Below are positions 22,865 through 36,065 of a stretch of DNA of 64,000 nt, piece by piece; position 1 is the first letter of the stretch, and the number at the start of each line of letters is the position of its first letter. This DNA is from Isoetes taiwanensis (Eukaryota; Streptophyta; Lycopodiopsida; Isoetales; Isoetaceae). The stretch is taken from assembly GCA_021234155.1 (NCBI GenBank), contig JAJEKV010000413.1, positions 1-64,000 on the forward strand, written 5' to 3'. The translations under genes were made by a program, and so were the position numbers. Below the pieces are notes generated by a model. That model did no database searches and was not told where the DNA came from. It was given only the letters and a program-made list of their open reading frames with translations.

Positions 22865-24648
22865 CTAGCATACTGTTGTTTCTTCTATGTTCTCAGCTGA
22901 TGCAACAGCAAGCCCAAGGTTCAGCACACGCCCTTCCTTCTTAGCCTTGCGCTTTTCCCTTAAAGCACGGAACATCTCGCGCCGTTTTACTCTTCTGCTG
23001 TTTGGGTTCTCTGGCACTTCCACCTTTGGATAGACACTAACCTGTACCAAGACAGTCGTTAAACTACAGGAATCAGCCTACCACAAGGAAATTGTCACCT
23101 GTACCTTTTTTTTGTCAGGCCCAAACCTCTCAAACTTGACAACTCCATCAATAAGGGAGAATATTGTGTAATCTCTCCCAAGGCCAACATTGTTGCCAGG
23201 ATGGAACTGGAAAATAATAAATAGAATAGTCAATAATAACCAAGGTTGCGAGTGATGTAGTGATAAGATGGCTCTATGAGTGCTGGCTAATGATAGCAAA
23301 GAAGTCCAAGTTAAGAACGAAACTAAGAACCGAAGGATCTAAAAACATTGAAGATTTTGTCTAATTAAGTGTTAGCGGATTTGAAGGCCTTGTTAGTAAG
23401 CACAAAATTCAATTTTATGAATGCTTGCTCTATGTGCATTCCCTTTTCTCTCCAAATTACACTAGTACAATGGTCAATCTGTCTCATGTAGGCTGTCAAC
23501 AAGTCTAAATATCATGGTCTGCAGTTTTACTCAAATAACTGCTTCTGATCAGCATCTATGCATCAGCAACATTCAGTGGCTCAATGATAGATCTTGGTTA
23601 ACGACGTAAAAATGTGTCTGGTGAACTCATCATCTTCTCTAACATGTCAGGATGATGTGCTCTAAGGAGATGAATTTGGTCCTAAAGTTCACCTCCATTT
23701 GGTAACAATTTGAGAGACTACAGTACAAATTCAACTTTATTGTTCAAATTGATGTGCCAAATTGTGTAAATGGTCCATACACCCACTAGCTTTCATAGAT
23801 AAGTACATGAATCATTACCTCCATTGTATCGATTGTCATCATGCTTGCACAAGAGGTTCAAAGTTTTGGTGTGCATAAAATCCAATACACAATGTTGAAG
23901 TTGATACAAATGAACTACTGCCTGGACATTTACGCCATCCTTCTCTTGAATGCCATCAAGAACATGATCCAGGATGTGCTTTATATTAGATAGCTTCTTA
24001 CATGGTTCAGGACGATCTGCTGTACTAGCATTTGGGGAAAAACTTGCGGCAATCCTGACTAAGAGCATTAGCATCAAGTTGCATAATCTATTCTCACTCA
24101 TAATTCTGAACTCTGCCAAAAGTAGATTTAAAAAGGACATTGGCTATTCTATGATATAGGTAAGTCCGAGGTTTGTTCTTTGCATTTGCCACCAGTTAAA
24201 ATAGCGAAATGATCAGCCTAATTGAGAGGTACCAAAAGCAATTCATTCTATTGATGTCTAGTCAACATGATATTTGGAGATAATTACTGGTACTACTAAA
24301 GCATATACACAGTCATTCTTCAAAACAGAGAAGAAAATATTTCTCAACCACAGATTGCAAACATACCTTGGTACCACGCTGCCGAATGATAATGGAGCCA
24401 GCTTTGGCAGCTTGTTCCCCGTAAATTTTCACACCCAACATTTTGGGGTTAGAGTCTCTGCCATTTTTGGTACTGCCAGAACCTTTTTTGTGTGCAGCCT
24501 CTATACTGAGTGGCAGGTGAGGTAAAGGAAGGATTGGGTGAGACTGTGGGGAACAAAGAAGACGAGATAATGTGTCGCCGGTTCCAAGGGAAAGGGCAGA
24601 GGAAGAGGTGAGCGTTAGGCCAGTGAAGGCCGACGTTAGCGTCGCCAT
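22865..24648 (-). CDS. RPL27: Chloroplast 50S ribosomal protein bL27
   Basis: bL27 sits at the peptidyl-transferase centre of the bacterial-type ribosome. Three exons on the minus strand: 24,648-24,367, 23,206-23,105 and 23,041-22,865, all with GT-AG junctions and a continuous frame of 186 residues. Residues 1 to about 51 are Ser/Thr/Leu-rich with few acids, typical of a plastid transit peptide. The mature part starts at [18 protein letters not shown] (from about residue 52), the family's N-terminal signature, and continues with IIIRQRGTK and then [20 protein letters not shown]. The C-terminal extension ([20 protein letters not shown], then [12 protein letters not shown]) is typical of plastid members. 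Small substitutions (KIYGEQ for KR.GGQ) do not disturb the core. Intron 1 is about 1.16 kb. A mitochondrial destination is less likely given the extension, but not excluded. Confidence 0.93.
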
Positions 24649-24777
24649 AGCCAGCTTCTTCGTTTGTGTGGATGGGCTCCCGTTATCACCACCTATTATC
24701 CATAGAATTAGGGCATGTTCTATGCAACGGACCCCCTCAGGCGAGTTCTAAAATGTGAACTCAACTTCCAAGTCTGG

Positions 24778-26833
24778 CTTGAATTTTTGGGTTGCCAAGG
24801 GCCTAGAGTTTTTGAGCATTTGGCATATGCTACATAAGATGTGCTTTGTACGGTTAATATGTGGCATGTATGCGATTTGTATGGCAGAAATTGGCCTAAG
24901 CTAAAGGCTCATTTACATGCATAATATTTGAATCAACGAAAGTCAGGGGCTAACTTCATGCTACAGATTTTGGCTTGGGCTGATTCCGCCACGCGTGGTC
25001 TATCTCCATGAGCTGACCTTTAGTTTATCCTCCAGCTGACCCAATTTAGGATGAGCGCTTAAGCAACTGGGCTATTCATACGCAAAAGTTTTGCACAGAT
25101 TGAATTTGGCTAGGAAAATTGGCCAGCTTTTATATCTATTTGAAAGGCACTACATCCATTTGAATACATGGTTGATCAAAACGATCAGCCCTGATCCAGC
25201 CAGATGGATTCAGCCCTGATAAAAAATGCTCCATGTGAACCCTACATAAGACACTCGGCTGAAAAGTGAGGTTTTTCTATTTCCAAAACTTTTGGGAGGA
25301 GGTTTCTAACCTGCTTTGAAATTTGAAGTCGGGTCAAAAGTGTCCGAGAACATAGCCTTGAGGCAATTGCTAACATATGCTCATTTAGTAATTATTATTG
25401 GGAGCTTTGCACCTTTGTTCATTTAGTAATGTGGGATTTGACTCAAAATTTTCAAGGACCCTTGTATTTCATGAGGGTTTCTAGAATAGGATTTAACATT
25501 CCCTGGCATTGCAATGATATAAGATACTATTAGCGACATCCATGCTAACTTGATGCATTCCACCTGAACTGGTGTAGATGGGCATTAAGGTCTTCTCACC
25601 AATAATATAAGTGTGTAGGATGATCCTTCCTAATCCATACACATTATTGAGATGTCCTATATTTTGCTTCCAACCTCTCTCTCCAGCTTTAGCTTCCTTT
25701 TAATCTCTCGTCCATATGGATTTCTAAGTCTTTAATAAGGATTGATTATTATTGTCATTGGATTATCTTCAACCTCCTATATTTTGCTTCCAACCTCTCT
25801 CTCCAGTTTTAGTTTTCTTTTCATCTCTCATCCATATATGGATACCAAAGTCTTTATTATGGATTTATCACCATAGCCATTTCTACTCTTTCAAGTCTAT
25901 AAGTATATTCTTCAATCTCTTACTGTATTTTTAGCCTACTATAAGCGTTCTTCAATTCACACTTGCAGACAAATATATGGGTTAACTAAATTCAAGACTG
26001 CAAGTATATGGGAGCACCAAAACTAAAGATAGACAAATAAAATTGAATTGAATTGAATTGAATGGGGTCCTATCATCCATGAAGACCAATAGGTTTATGG
26101 GACCATTAGGCCCATGGGACGAATAAATCCATAAAGCAAGACATATAAAGCAATGTTAGTATGATATGTGGGGTTGGGATACACTTACCCTGGGTTGAAT
26201 CCCGTCCTCTGGGATCACCAGGTGGGATCCCCTCCTTTGGGCCCCCACAGTCAACTGCACTGTCAAAGGCTTACTATGCAATATCGGGTCAATTTTTGGC
26301 CATTGAAGCTCTCTTACTGCAGTGGCGCTGGCTCTGGCGCCTCCTTGCTCCTACCTACGCCTCTGATCCAGCCCATTCCGACCAGCCTGGAACTGATCCT
26401 ATCCAATTTTGTGGATAACTGGGGGAGAAAAGCCTAGTGGAAGAGAACCCTCATTTTCCTTATAAGGAGCAAAAATTCTGCACCGTTACCGTGCAGTAAG
26501 TTGTGATCCCGTCCTCCAAGATCACGCCTCCGGGATCCTCCACTGCAACATAAGAGTATCAAACAACTCATATGCGCATCTAATAGATATGGTGAAATTT
26601 CTTTTCCCTTGGGGAGCTATCTATAAGTTTATTATGTTGTGAGTCTTCATTCACAATGAAGAATGAAGAAATCTCTATTTGCCTTAGTCATGTTGGGTTT
26701 ATGATGTTTCTGTCTTTGAGGATGCTCCTTGTGAACAAATATCACATTTCTGGTCATAACACTTCACAAAGCGGTTGTAAGGACATTGGATATTTGAAGA
26801 GATTATTTTCTCCATTAAAAAACCTAGAGAGTT
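24778..26833 (+). repeat. Large direct duplication, copy A
   Basis: Collinear with 27,403-29,766. Shared blocks in order: 'cttgaatttttgg', 'agatgtgctttg', 'tttatcctccagc', 'gttttgcac', 'gcattccacctga', 'cctatattttgcttc', 'gaagaccaat', 'cattccgaccagcctggaac', 'atctataagtttattatg' and 'catgttgggtttatgatg'. There is no coding signal. An internal 119-bp tandem repeat lies around 25,655-25,890. Confidence 0.85.
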
Positions 26834-27402
26834 AAACATCTTTGATTTTTCATGAAAACCAACATCACTCATGAAGGAGGCTTTTAACCATGGACTATAT
26901 ACTCATATGTGCGTGCAAACATGATGTCTTTCAAAAAAAATAAAGATTACATGTTAAGTTCTTATGCAGGCTGATCGGAACTCATGCAATAATGCATGAT
27001 CCCATTAAAAATTACTAGATTGGTATTATGATGCAAAGGATGCAAACACATGATTCTCTCCTGCAACTCTTGTACGACTACTAACTTTTTTATCACATAG
27101 TCATAATTTAAGCAACAATATTGTATAAAGCACTACTTTTGTCTTTACAGGGTGAAGCATTAGTGATGGTATATGATTATGTAGGGTAAGTCTCACCATC
27201 ATGTCAAGTTGCCAACTATATCGACGTGGCCTCAAAAATGGCTTTCAAGCCGTTTGTTCTTTTGGACATCCATTATTTCATTGTATATCTGTCACAATTT
27301 TGCATGACTCAATAGAAAGAATCATTATAAACATATTACATCAAAAAGTATTGAAATGATTGCATATATTGCCATGAACCTACATGAAAACAAGAGAATG
27401 TA

Positions 27403-29766
27403 CTTGAATTTTTGGATTGCCTAAAGGGCCTAGAGTTTGAGCATTTGGCTTATGCTACAAAAGATGTGCTTTGGATGGTTAATATATGGCAAGTATGTAG
27501 AGTGGAGATTGACCTAAGCTAAACACCTGTTCACATGCATAGTATTTGGATCAGTGGAAGTCAGCGGTGCATTTCTTGTTGCAGATTTTGGCTCGAGGCT
27601 TATTCCGCTACGCGTGATCTATCCCCCGTGAGTTGACATCCAGTTTATCCTCCAGCCGATCCAATTTAGAATCAGCGCTTAATCAACTGGGCTATTCACA
27701 TGCAAAAAGTTTTGCACGGATTGAATTTGGCTGGAAAAATTGGCCAGCTCTTATATCTAGTTGAAAATTTTCTAACAAATGGCACCGCATCCATGTGAAT
27801 ACATGACTGACCAGCCTTGATCCACCCAGATGGGTTCAACACTGAAAAAATGGTCCATGTGAACCCTACATAAGACACTCAGCTAAAAAGTGAGGTTTTT
27901 CTCATTCCAGAATTTTTAGGATGAGGTTTCTAACCTGCTTTGATTTTTAAAGTCGGGTCAAAAGTGTATGAGAACATACCTTTAGAAGGTAATCATTAAC
28001 ATATGCTCATTTAATAATTGCTATTATTGGGAGCTTTGCAACTTTGTTCATTAGTAATGTTGGATTTGACTAAAATTTTTCAAGGACCCGGATATTTTCT
28101 TTTGGGTTTCTGGAATAGGATGGAACTTCCCTTGTATTGCAATGATATAAAATATTATTAACGACATTCATGCTAACATGATGCATTCCACCTGAGCTGG
28201 TGCAGTTGGGCATTGAGGTCTTCTCACCAATAATATATGTGTGTAGGATGGTCCTTCCTACCCCATACACATTATTGAGGTGTCCTATATTTTGCTTCGA
28301 ACTCTCTCCCCAGCCTTAGCTTCCTTTTAATCTCTCATCCATATGGATTTCCAAGTCTTTACTAAGGATTGATCACCATTGTCATTTCTACAACAAGTCA
28401 TATAGGTATATTCTTCAACCTCCTATATCTTACTTCCTCTCTCTCCAGTTTTAGTTTCCTTTTCATCTCCCATCCATATTGATACCCAAATCTTTATTAT
28501 GGATTTATCATCATTGCCATTTCTACGCTTTCCAAGCCATATAAGTATATTCTTCAATCTTTTATTGTGTCTTCATCAATTTTAATCTACTATATGCCTT
28601 CTTCAATTCATACTTGCAGACAAATACATGAGCTAACAAGATTCAAGATGGCAAGTACATGGGAGCACCACGACTAAAAGGACTAGACAAATAGAATAGA
28701 ATAAAATTGAATTGGATAGGGTTCTATCGTCCACGAAGACCAATGGGTCTATGGGACCAATAGACCTATGGGATGAATAAATCCATAAATCAAGACCTAT
28801 AAAGCAATGTGGGTTTGAGGTACGCTTACCTTGGGGTGGATCCCAACCAATGATGACTCTATCATCCTCTGTCTACTTCTAAACTATAAAAATGGTGGCG
28901 ATTGTTTTCTATTTTTATAACTTCATAGAAACAAATTTAGTAGAATTCAGACGTCTTACCAAAAATTAAGATCTGCTACTACAGAATATCTATTAAGTTG
29001 GCGAATTCGGTATAATTAGAATGCAATATTATCAAATTAGTAGGATGTGTTAGCTCCTGCTAAACCATCGAATTTTGGTGAAATATAGCATTTTCAGGAT
29101 ATATCACACCTTAAAGTCATCACTGATCCTAACCTTCAGGATGACCACATAAGATCACCTCCTCCGGGCTCCCATAGTCAACTACGAGTTAAACACTTAT
29201 TGTGCAATTTCAGGCCAATTATCAGCTGTTGGAGCTCTCTTATCACAGCACCGCTAGCTTTGGCGCCTAACTCTCTCCTACCTACGCCTTTGATCTAGCC
29301 CATTCCGACCAGCCTGGAACTAATCCCATCCAATTTCGTGGAGAATCGGGGAAAAAAAACCTAGTGAAAAAAACTCTCATTCTCTTTATAAGGTGCAAAA
29401 ATTATGCATCATTAATGTCCAGTAAGCTGTGATCCCGTCCTCCAAGATCACATCTCTGGGATCCCCCAATACAGGATAAGAACATTAATCGACTAATATG
29501 TGCATCTGATAGATATATGAAAAAAATCTTCTTTTGAAGGAGCCATCTATAAGTTTATTATGTTATGCACTTCGTTAACAATGAAGAATGAAGAAATTTT
29601 CTCTATTTGCCTTAGCCATGTTGGGTTTATGATGTTTCTGTCTTTGGGGATGCTTCTTATGAACAAATAAAGATTCACATCTGTGGTCATAATATTTCAT
29701 AAAGCTATTGTAAGGTCGTTGGATGTCTGAAGAGGGTATTTTATCTAATGAAAAGCCTAAAGAGTA
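27403..29766 (+). repeat. Large direct duplication, copy B
   Basis: Same order of blocks as 24,778-26,833. An extra stretch of roughly 280 bp (about 28,850-29,130) is absent from copy A. Divergence is substantial, so the duplication is old. The spacer between the copies is about 570 bp. Confidence 0.85.
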
Positions 29767-31955
29767 CTTTAAAAGGATAGCTCCTATAAAATGATGCTGC
29801 TGATGGAAGGGAAAGAATGCTGCCATGCACATTTATAGTCTTTAAAGCATTCTTAATGTTCTAACAGATTATATGATTTTTGAAAATGCAGGTGATGTTC
29901 TTACATCAAGCAATAAAGGGCACAAATATGCCAACAAGCTTAAGGGAGCACCATTAGATTTACTCTTTGGGCGATTCTGCCTCCATGCATTATGGTTTGG
30001 GAACTGCGATATTTGTGATAAGTGGCTAGCAGTGCCAGTATTTAATAGTTCTTTTTTAAGTTTAATATTTTTGCATTTCTTCTGTCTAGCCATTTTGGTT
30101 CTCTGGATAGAATTTGTTCGGGAGGTATGTTGGTGCTAGGAAGGAACACAACCGTTGCCAAGATGTCAAATAGGAGATCCTATGGATTTTAATGCATGCT
30201 TAATTTACCAGAAATTGCAGCTGATATGAGGACTTTCTTTAAACCTATTGCTGCAAGACTATTATCTTCAAATTGTTGGTTGACTAAGAACTCAGATTGA
30301 GGAATTTTAGTTTTATGATTAGTCAATAAAGCCACCCATGATTTTCATTGTTGAGCTTTTGATATTTATCTTTTTGGTATTGTTGCTACCAAACTTTCGC
30401 GTAATGCATCAAGCAAAAGTCTTACACGAAGGCTCACCAAGAACAATCAAATTGGTGACAAGTCTTATGGACATACCTTTGTGCGGCAGAGTCGCAAGAA
30501 GATCGTCTCAGATTCTCTGAAAGCCAGGTTGAATAAGATACATGCATAGTGCAGGATTAGAAGAGGATATTTGTGTAGTATGTGGTTGGTTGCAAAATGG
30601 CAGGAAAACTTACCTGCAACGGTGACTTCTTCTATAGAAAACGATGAAAGTGATGCATGATATTGCGGATGAGAACTCTACTTGCGCAACCTTGGAAGAT
30701 GCCAATGGGTAATGATTTCACATAAGAGAGTCAGGTTTTATTTGAACAAGTCTCTATGTGGTCTTCCTTTTCTCACTTAATGAACATCGATTGCTAAATA
30801 ACTCTTCGCAAATGCTAGATGTATATCGACCAGGCGAAAGTTTATTGCTTTTCTGTCTTAGTAAGAAAATGTGTTGATAGAAATCAAATAAACACGTTCC
30901 ATCATATTTTGAAAAATTGCTAAACCTTCCTGATACACTGCCGATTTTTTCTAGAGCCAAGCCTCTCGAAGTTTACATAGCTCATCTCGTTGCCAAGTTA
31001 ACCATACCGACAAGATGTCCTCATTGCTGTAGACACTGGACATGGGGCATACTGAATCAGTAACCTTTGTTGAATCGGGATCCCTTGCGATGCAAATACT
31101 CTACGAAATGGGAGAAGCTTAAATACAATTGAACCTAATGGCTTCCAAGAACCCACACTTTATAACACATAGAGCTACAATGTCAATAAAAGTTAGAATA
31201 ATAGGAAAATAACCGCCCTATTCCACCAAACGTAGATGTGGAAGGATCTCCCAATGATATGTGGGATAAAAGACATAAGGAAACTTGAACGCATATTTGT
31301 AACCTTAGAAGATAGATTGTTATATCGCACGACATATAATAGTGGCTTAGAAGACAACAAGAGGATTAAAGAATATGTGAAGGATTAAATTATTTGATTA
31401 CTTTACAAAATAAGAGTCTAGAATTGATGAGCAATGTTGCAAATAACAAGCAACACCCTTCAACAACCAGGGTAAAGGAGACCAAAGATAGGGACAGAGT
31501 CCGACTTTGCAATTGGTGACACCTCATCAAGTATTGTGGTATTGGCTTCAAAGACAGCAACGAGCCTATATTCTTTGCTCACGGAAACAAGACATTCCTT
31601 CGCAACACTAATCTTTGCACAAAACATTGCAAGAGCCTTTACAATTTTAATTCTAAGATAAATTGAGAGTAAAATGCTTATTAACACTTGAATACTCCCT
31701 GGAGCAATCAAGTGAGACAAATCAAGCTAATGTTCTATAAATAACAAATATTCATGCCGATAACTAGGGTTTTGGTTACATCGAATTTCAATCTTTATTT
31801 CCCTTAGAATGCTAAAAGTCAATAAATACAAAATATCGAATAAAAGTCAATAAACGCAAAATATTGATTCTTGTCACCTACATGACAATCACAATAGTGT
31901 GTAATTGTGCACAGGTCAACGGGTCTTCTAAAAGGCGACCCATTGTTGCGTTAGC
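29767..31955. other. No gene recognised
   Basis: AT-rich. Apart from a possible exon at 30,414-30,549 I see no coding or structural signal. Confidence 0.35.
30414..30549 (+). CDS. Possible terminal exon or exon relic
   Basis: After an AG at 30,412-30,413 a frame of about 45 codons reads LTRRLTKNNQIGDKSYGHTF, then VRQSRKKIVSDSLKARLNKI, and ends at TAG 30,547-30,549. The basic, coding-like composition contrasts with the AT-rich surroundings. I do not recognise a family and found no partner exons upstream. Confidence 0.25.
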
Positions 31956-32069
31956 ATCTTGTAAGTGCTTGCTAACGTGGCCACGCACGTGGCAAGCTAT
32001 TTGTAAATAGCAATCTTGTAAGTGCTTGCTAACGTGGCCACGCACGTGGCAAGCTATTTGTAAATAGCA
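31956..32069 (+). promoter_or_regulatory. Tandem 57-bp promoter repeat with duplicated G-box
   Basis: Two identical 57-bp units (31,956-32,012 and 32,013-32,069) each contain 'ccacgcacgtggc' with a CACGTG G-box core (31,986-31,991 and 32,043-32,048). The second unit ends 31 bp before the ATG at 32,101. A 'tttagggttta' telo-box-like motif lies in between. G-boxes bind bZIP and bHLH factors; telo-boxes are common in promoters of plant housekeeping and mitochondrial genes. Confidence 0.75.
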
Positions 32070-32100
32070 GGGCAAAAAATTTAGGGTTTAGGAGGAGGAC

Positions 32101-32820
32101 ATGGCGTCGCAGCAGCGGAATTCTAAGCCCTGGTATGGACCTAAACCGCCCACTCGTTTTCAACAATTCGCTTTTAACGGCACCCCAAGGAACGTATTCA
32201 TCGGAGTCGTGACCGTCATGGCTGTTGCTACGATTCCCTGGGTTTATTTCAATTCAGGTTTGTCCCTTAACTAGTGCTCCTTGCTGATTGCTTTCTTTTC
32301 CTTAAGTAGATTTGATTTCTATTAACTATCTACGGTATGGTGAATGCTTCGCTATTAATTATAGGGTGTCGAGAAAATGAAGTGTAGCAATATGGTGAAA
32401 TGGCTGTATGTTTTTGCCCACACATCAGCAAATGAGCATTTTTTTGTTTCAAAGAATAAACCAATCTATTTCTACCATACTTCTAAGTAAATTATCTGCT
32501 TGGAGGGCGTGATTTTCCTCTATAATAAAATCAGGGGTTGTGTATATCAAATTGATGGCTACAGTGCAGAAGGTAGGAAAAGCATGCAGCAATGTAAATA
32601 ATCTGAAAGATCTTTCCTGAAAGGTGCTATACTTATAAGCTATCATATTGCGCTTTTAAAATGTGCAACACTTTGAATTAAGCATAAAAAGAAGATAACC
32701 TTGTCTGCTTCTGTTCTCTCTTCAGGGAGAAAACACCAATCTCATGGAGATTACATGGCATCAGCAGAAAAAGCTCGCCAGAGTAGGTTGTCAACATCTA
32801 AAGGACCTTCCGTTTCCTGA
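32101..32820 (+). CDS. Small single-pass membrane protein, function unknown
   Basis: Two exons, 32,101-32,257 and 32,726-32,820, join in phase (G|GG) to an 83-residue protein. The N-terminus is basic and aromatic (SKPWYGPKPPTRFQQFAF). One hydrophobic segment covers about residues 32-50 (VFIGVVTVMAVATIPWVYF). The C-terminal tail is hydrophilic and basic (HQSHGDYMASAEKARQSRLS). Size, topology and the telo-box-like promoter motif resemble small inner-mitochondrial-membrane or respiratory-complex proteins, but I cannot assign a family. The ATG lies in a purine-rich context (gaggaggacATGG). Confidence 0.75.
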
Positions 32821-35084
32821 AACCGATAAAAGGTAGTGATAACCCATTAAGATAAAGTTTTCAAATTTCTTTTCTAGTTCAACTTCCGTGTCGGATCTCT
32901 CTCAACATGGCTTTCTATACAGATGCCACAATGTGTATTTGAGGAATGCTTGTTGGCAGTATATTTTTCTGCACGGGAATCTTAATTGTGGGATAAAGTC
33001 TCTGTTGTAGTGGTATTGACAGTCTTGATGCTACAATCCAGCAAATTAATTCAATTGGCTGGCTATATGTGGATATTAGCAATACACTGGAGCATCTTTC
33101 ATGTGCTTACTATGGATGATTATAAGACTAAGATGTCCAAACTTGTTTTGTCACAAGCGAGTAAATAAGAGATTCCACCAGTTAATAGTGATATATATTG
33201 GTTTGCAGAGATCTTGCTTCCCGAAATGGTCTCTATGCGAATACATTTTACTTACTGCAGTCTGAACAAAATAGTGGACACAAGAAATGGAGACCATCAT
33301 ATATTTCCTTTGCCATGCTGAATGGTTTCCAATTTTTAAATTTCATTTCATCTTGAACTAGATGGATCTCAATCGAAGTTCGACGCAATTCCTAATTGTC
33401 AATCAGAAGTCTTACATGTTTGTAGCAAACGTTCCAATCTTAAAGTTATTGATTTGGAAATATTGATTTGGAAAAGGGCTGCCTCTTTGTTAGGCTGAGT
33501 TTTGCCCTGTGGAAATAGATGCGAAAGTCGGAGAGGGGCCCTGTTTTACTCTGTGGAAATAGATGCGACGAAAATAGATAGATGTGGCAGTTGTAAAATA
33601 GATGTGACGATGGTAAGGTTATGTTGTGTTTATTGCGTCTGCAGATCACCACGTCTATGAGACACAAATATGTACACTCAACATTATAAAACATATCTTC
33701 TAATGCAGATCACCACGTCTATGGGACGCACAAATATGTACACTCAACATTATAAAACATATCTTTTAATGCATCTTCTGACATAAATGCATTAGACTCT
33801 CCATCTCTCATCACTTATAACATACATTCATGCATCTTCTGACATAAATGCATTAGACTCTCCATCTCTCATCACTTATAACATACATTCTTTACCATGC
33901 ATTAATTGTTCTCTCTGTGCTAATACCTTTTTTAAATACTTCCCGACTTGTTTTCCAGGTAAGTCAAAAAATTTCCAATAACAAGCTTGAATGAACATCA
34001 TGCTTACGGCGAATCCCCATGTACGACGGACATCTTATGATCACATGTGTTTCCATTGGGCGTTGGGGGGCAAGAGTTCACGTTACATTCCATCCATTTT
34101 GCAATCTATTTTTAAAAAATATTAGGCTTTTAAAATTAGTGTAGGAATAGAATAGAAGAGATAGATCGAGAGTATTTTTACGTCATGCCACATTGGTAGC
34201 ATTCATGACATTGGCAGCGTCCATGAGGACATACGATGGACCCTCAGAGAGAGAGAGATAGAATGAAATGAAATGTATAATTTATGATATATTTCATCCA
34301 TTTTGCAAAATTTGCAGGTGCACTTGTATTGAGGAATACCTCTAAGTGGTGAGGGCTCAGCTCATTTGAAACCATGCATTTTGTTATGTGGAAGGGAAAC
34401 AAATCGAGGATGCTAGTAGAGGAGCTGGCTACCACCACCAGCCATGAGTACGCTCATTGTTTCTCTTCTGCGATGTCAAGGAAAGCAATCAATATAGAGA
34501 TGCTGCAACGATGGAGAAGCAACACTGGATGCAGATGGTAGAGTGAGTTTCCATCTTGATTAGTATGGATGCCATATGTAAGCTGCTTACTGGGTAAGAG
34601 TCAGGAATATACACCTACTTTTTGGTCGTGATGGAAAAGCTTTCTTGCTACATGAGAAGCCTCACACAAAGCAGGATTGTATATACTCCATCTTTGCACT
34701 AGGCTGTGTGTTTTCGAATCTGTTGACGAAATTTGTCGTTGTTCCCATGTCATCGCACATTTGTTGAGCCACTTTTTAATATCTGCATACCATCCTTTAG
34801 GATGCTTTGAATCGTAGCTAGTCAAGAAGATTGTCATTTTCCATTTTCTAGATTTTGAAGATGATGTTCAGTTTTTGGCAGAGGTTTGCTAGCATCACCA
34901 CATATGGAGTTTGCATCTTAGCTTCCAACTTTCACAATTCTATCTACATAAAGGACGTAACTATAGGTAATTCAGGCATCCAATCATGTATTTTCCATCC
35001 TGATAAGATAATAACATGCAAATTATATCAGCCTCACCAAACTATTCAAAAGCTTTTTAAATGCTAGGGAACCGCCTGGTTGGA
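32821..35084. other. No gene; several short duplications
   Basis: No supported gene. It contains the tandem pairs at 33,641-33,890 and a retroposon tail at 34,145-34,240 ('gaatagaatagaag..gatagatcg', 'acgtcatgccacattggtag'), which resembles the SINE 3' end on the minus strand. Confidence 0.4.
33641..33892 (+). repeat. Two adjacent tandem duplications (64 bp and 61 bp)
   Basis: 'gcagatcaccacgtctatg' starts at 33,641 and again at 33,705. Directly after, 'gcatcttctgacataaatgc' starts at 33,771 and again at 33,832. The units are nearly identical, so the events are recent. Confidence 0.8.
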
Positions 35085-35142
35085 GGGGTTTCCGGGGGAA
35101 AACCGGCAGCGGCCCCGCCGCTGGTTTCCCGCCGGAAACCCC
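35085..35142. repeat. GC-rich foldback hairpin
   Basis: 'ggggtttccgg' (35,085-35,095) pairs with 'ccggaaacccc' (35,132-35,142). Inside, a near-complementary stretch built on 'gggaaaaccggcagcggc' and 'gccgctggtttccc' extends pairing to a loop of about 4 nt. The total is 58 nt with about 26 paired positions per arm and small bulges. Confidence 0.8.
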
Positions 35143-35169
35143 GAGAACCCGGCGGCTCCCAGCCGTAAT

Positions 35170-35191
35170 ACCACCAGTAGGTGGAAATTCC
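35170..35191 (+). repeat. 22-bp inverted repeat, left end
   Basis: Starts accaccagtaggtgg and ends aaattcc. It is exactly complementary to 39,620-39,641. The pair could be the termini of a 4.47-kb element; no target duplication was found. Confidence 0.6.
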
Positions 35192-36065
35192 GTACTTGTA
35201 TTTGCTTTTTGCGGCGATGGCAGAGGTCTGGTTATGGTGACTCTCTATTCGTCAATGCGCTTCAGATTTTTTCGAGATTTTTGAGATCCTACTGCTTGGC
35301 GCTATCTCTCTTTCGAGTTTTTCTCTAAAATGGCACAGCTCCGGTGCTTTAATGGCGATTTCTTTGTTCATGAGATTTTTCGCATGCTTTCTGTCCAGGT
35401 TTTAAATTAAATGCGTAAGTATTTACTAATATTTTTTGGGTTGCCCCTAGGGGGGCAAACCCTCGTTTATGTGGGTATGTGGGCATATCCAGGTATATAC
35501 CGGCATATGCCTAGCATATAATGGTGACTGCTAAAAACCGGCTGGTGCCTGTAAGTGCTCGGTCATCCAGCCCATTCCTTCGCAGGCAGATTGGTGGGGA
35601 AAAAAATCGATGGGCAAGGGGCAGAAAGCAGAAAGGATTATACCGTAGATTGGCTCGCTAGCCAAGTAACTACCGGCCGATCAAACAACATAGATTCGAC
35701 ACTCAGACAAGGCATGCATCAATCTGCAAAGAAGCAGCAGAAGAAACTGAAAATTGAAGAGAAAAACTACGAATCCGCCCAATCTCCTGCTTCAAATCCG
35801 ACCGAAAGAAGAATAAAAACGAGCCCAAAAGATGGTGGATGGATGAATCCCTTCTGAAGAAGAAGAAAAAGGATTTGGGCGGGTCGGATTTGAAGAACAC
35901 AGAAAGTTTGAATTGGCCCGATTCCGATTTTAGCGGATGGAGGAAAAGGGCGAGATTTTTCTCGAAAAACGGATTTAGGCAAAGACGGATTTGAGCGAAG
36001 AATGGATAAAAAAAAGAGAAAGATCATTCAGTATCGATGAATTAAGCAAGGAAGCCAGTTCTATG

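Noticed and set aside
23793..24140. 115-codon minus-strand frame inside bL27 intron 1
   Set aside because: No family motif and no splice need; the bL27 frame is complete without it.
24778..29766. LTR pair of a retrotransposon
   Set aside because: No TG..CA ends, primer-binding site, polypurine tract or target duplication seen, and the spacer is only about 570 bp without coding motifs. Kept as a direct duplication.
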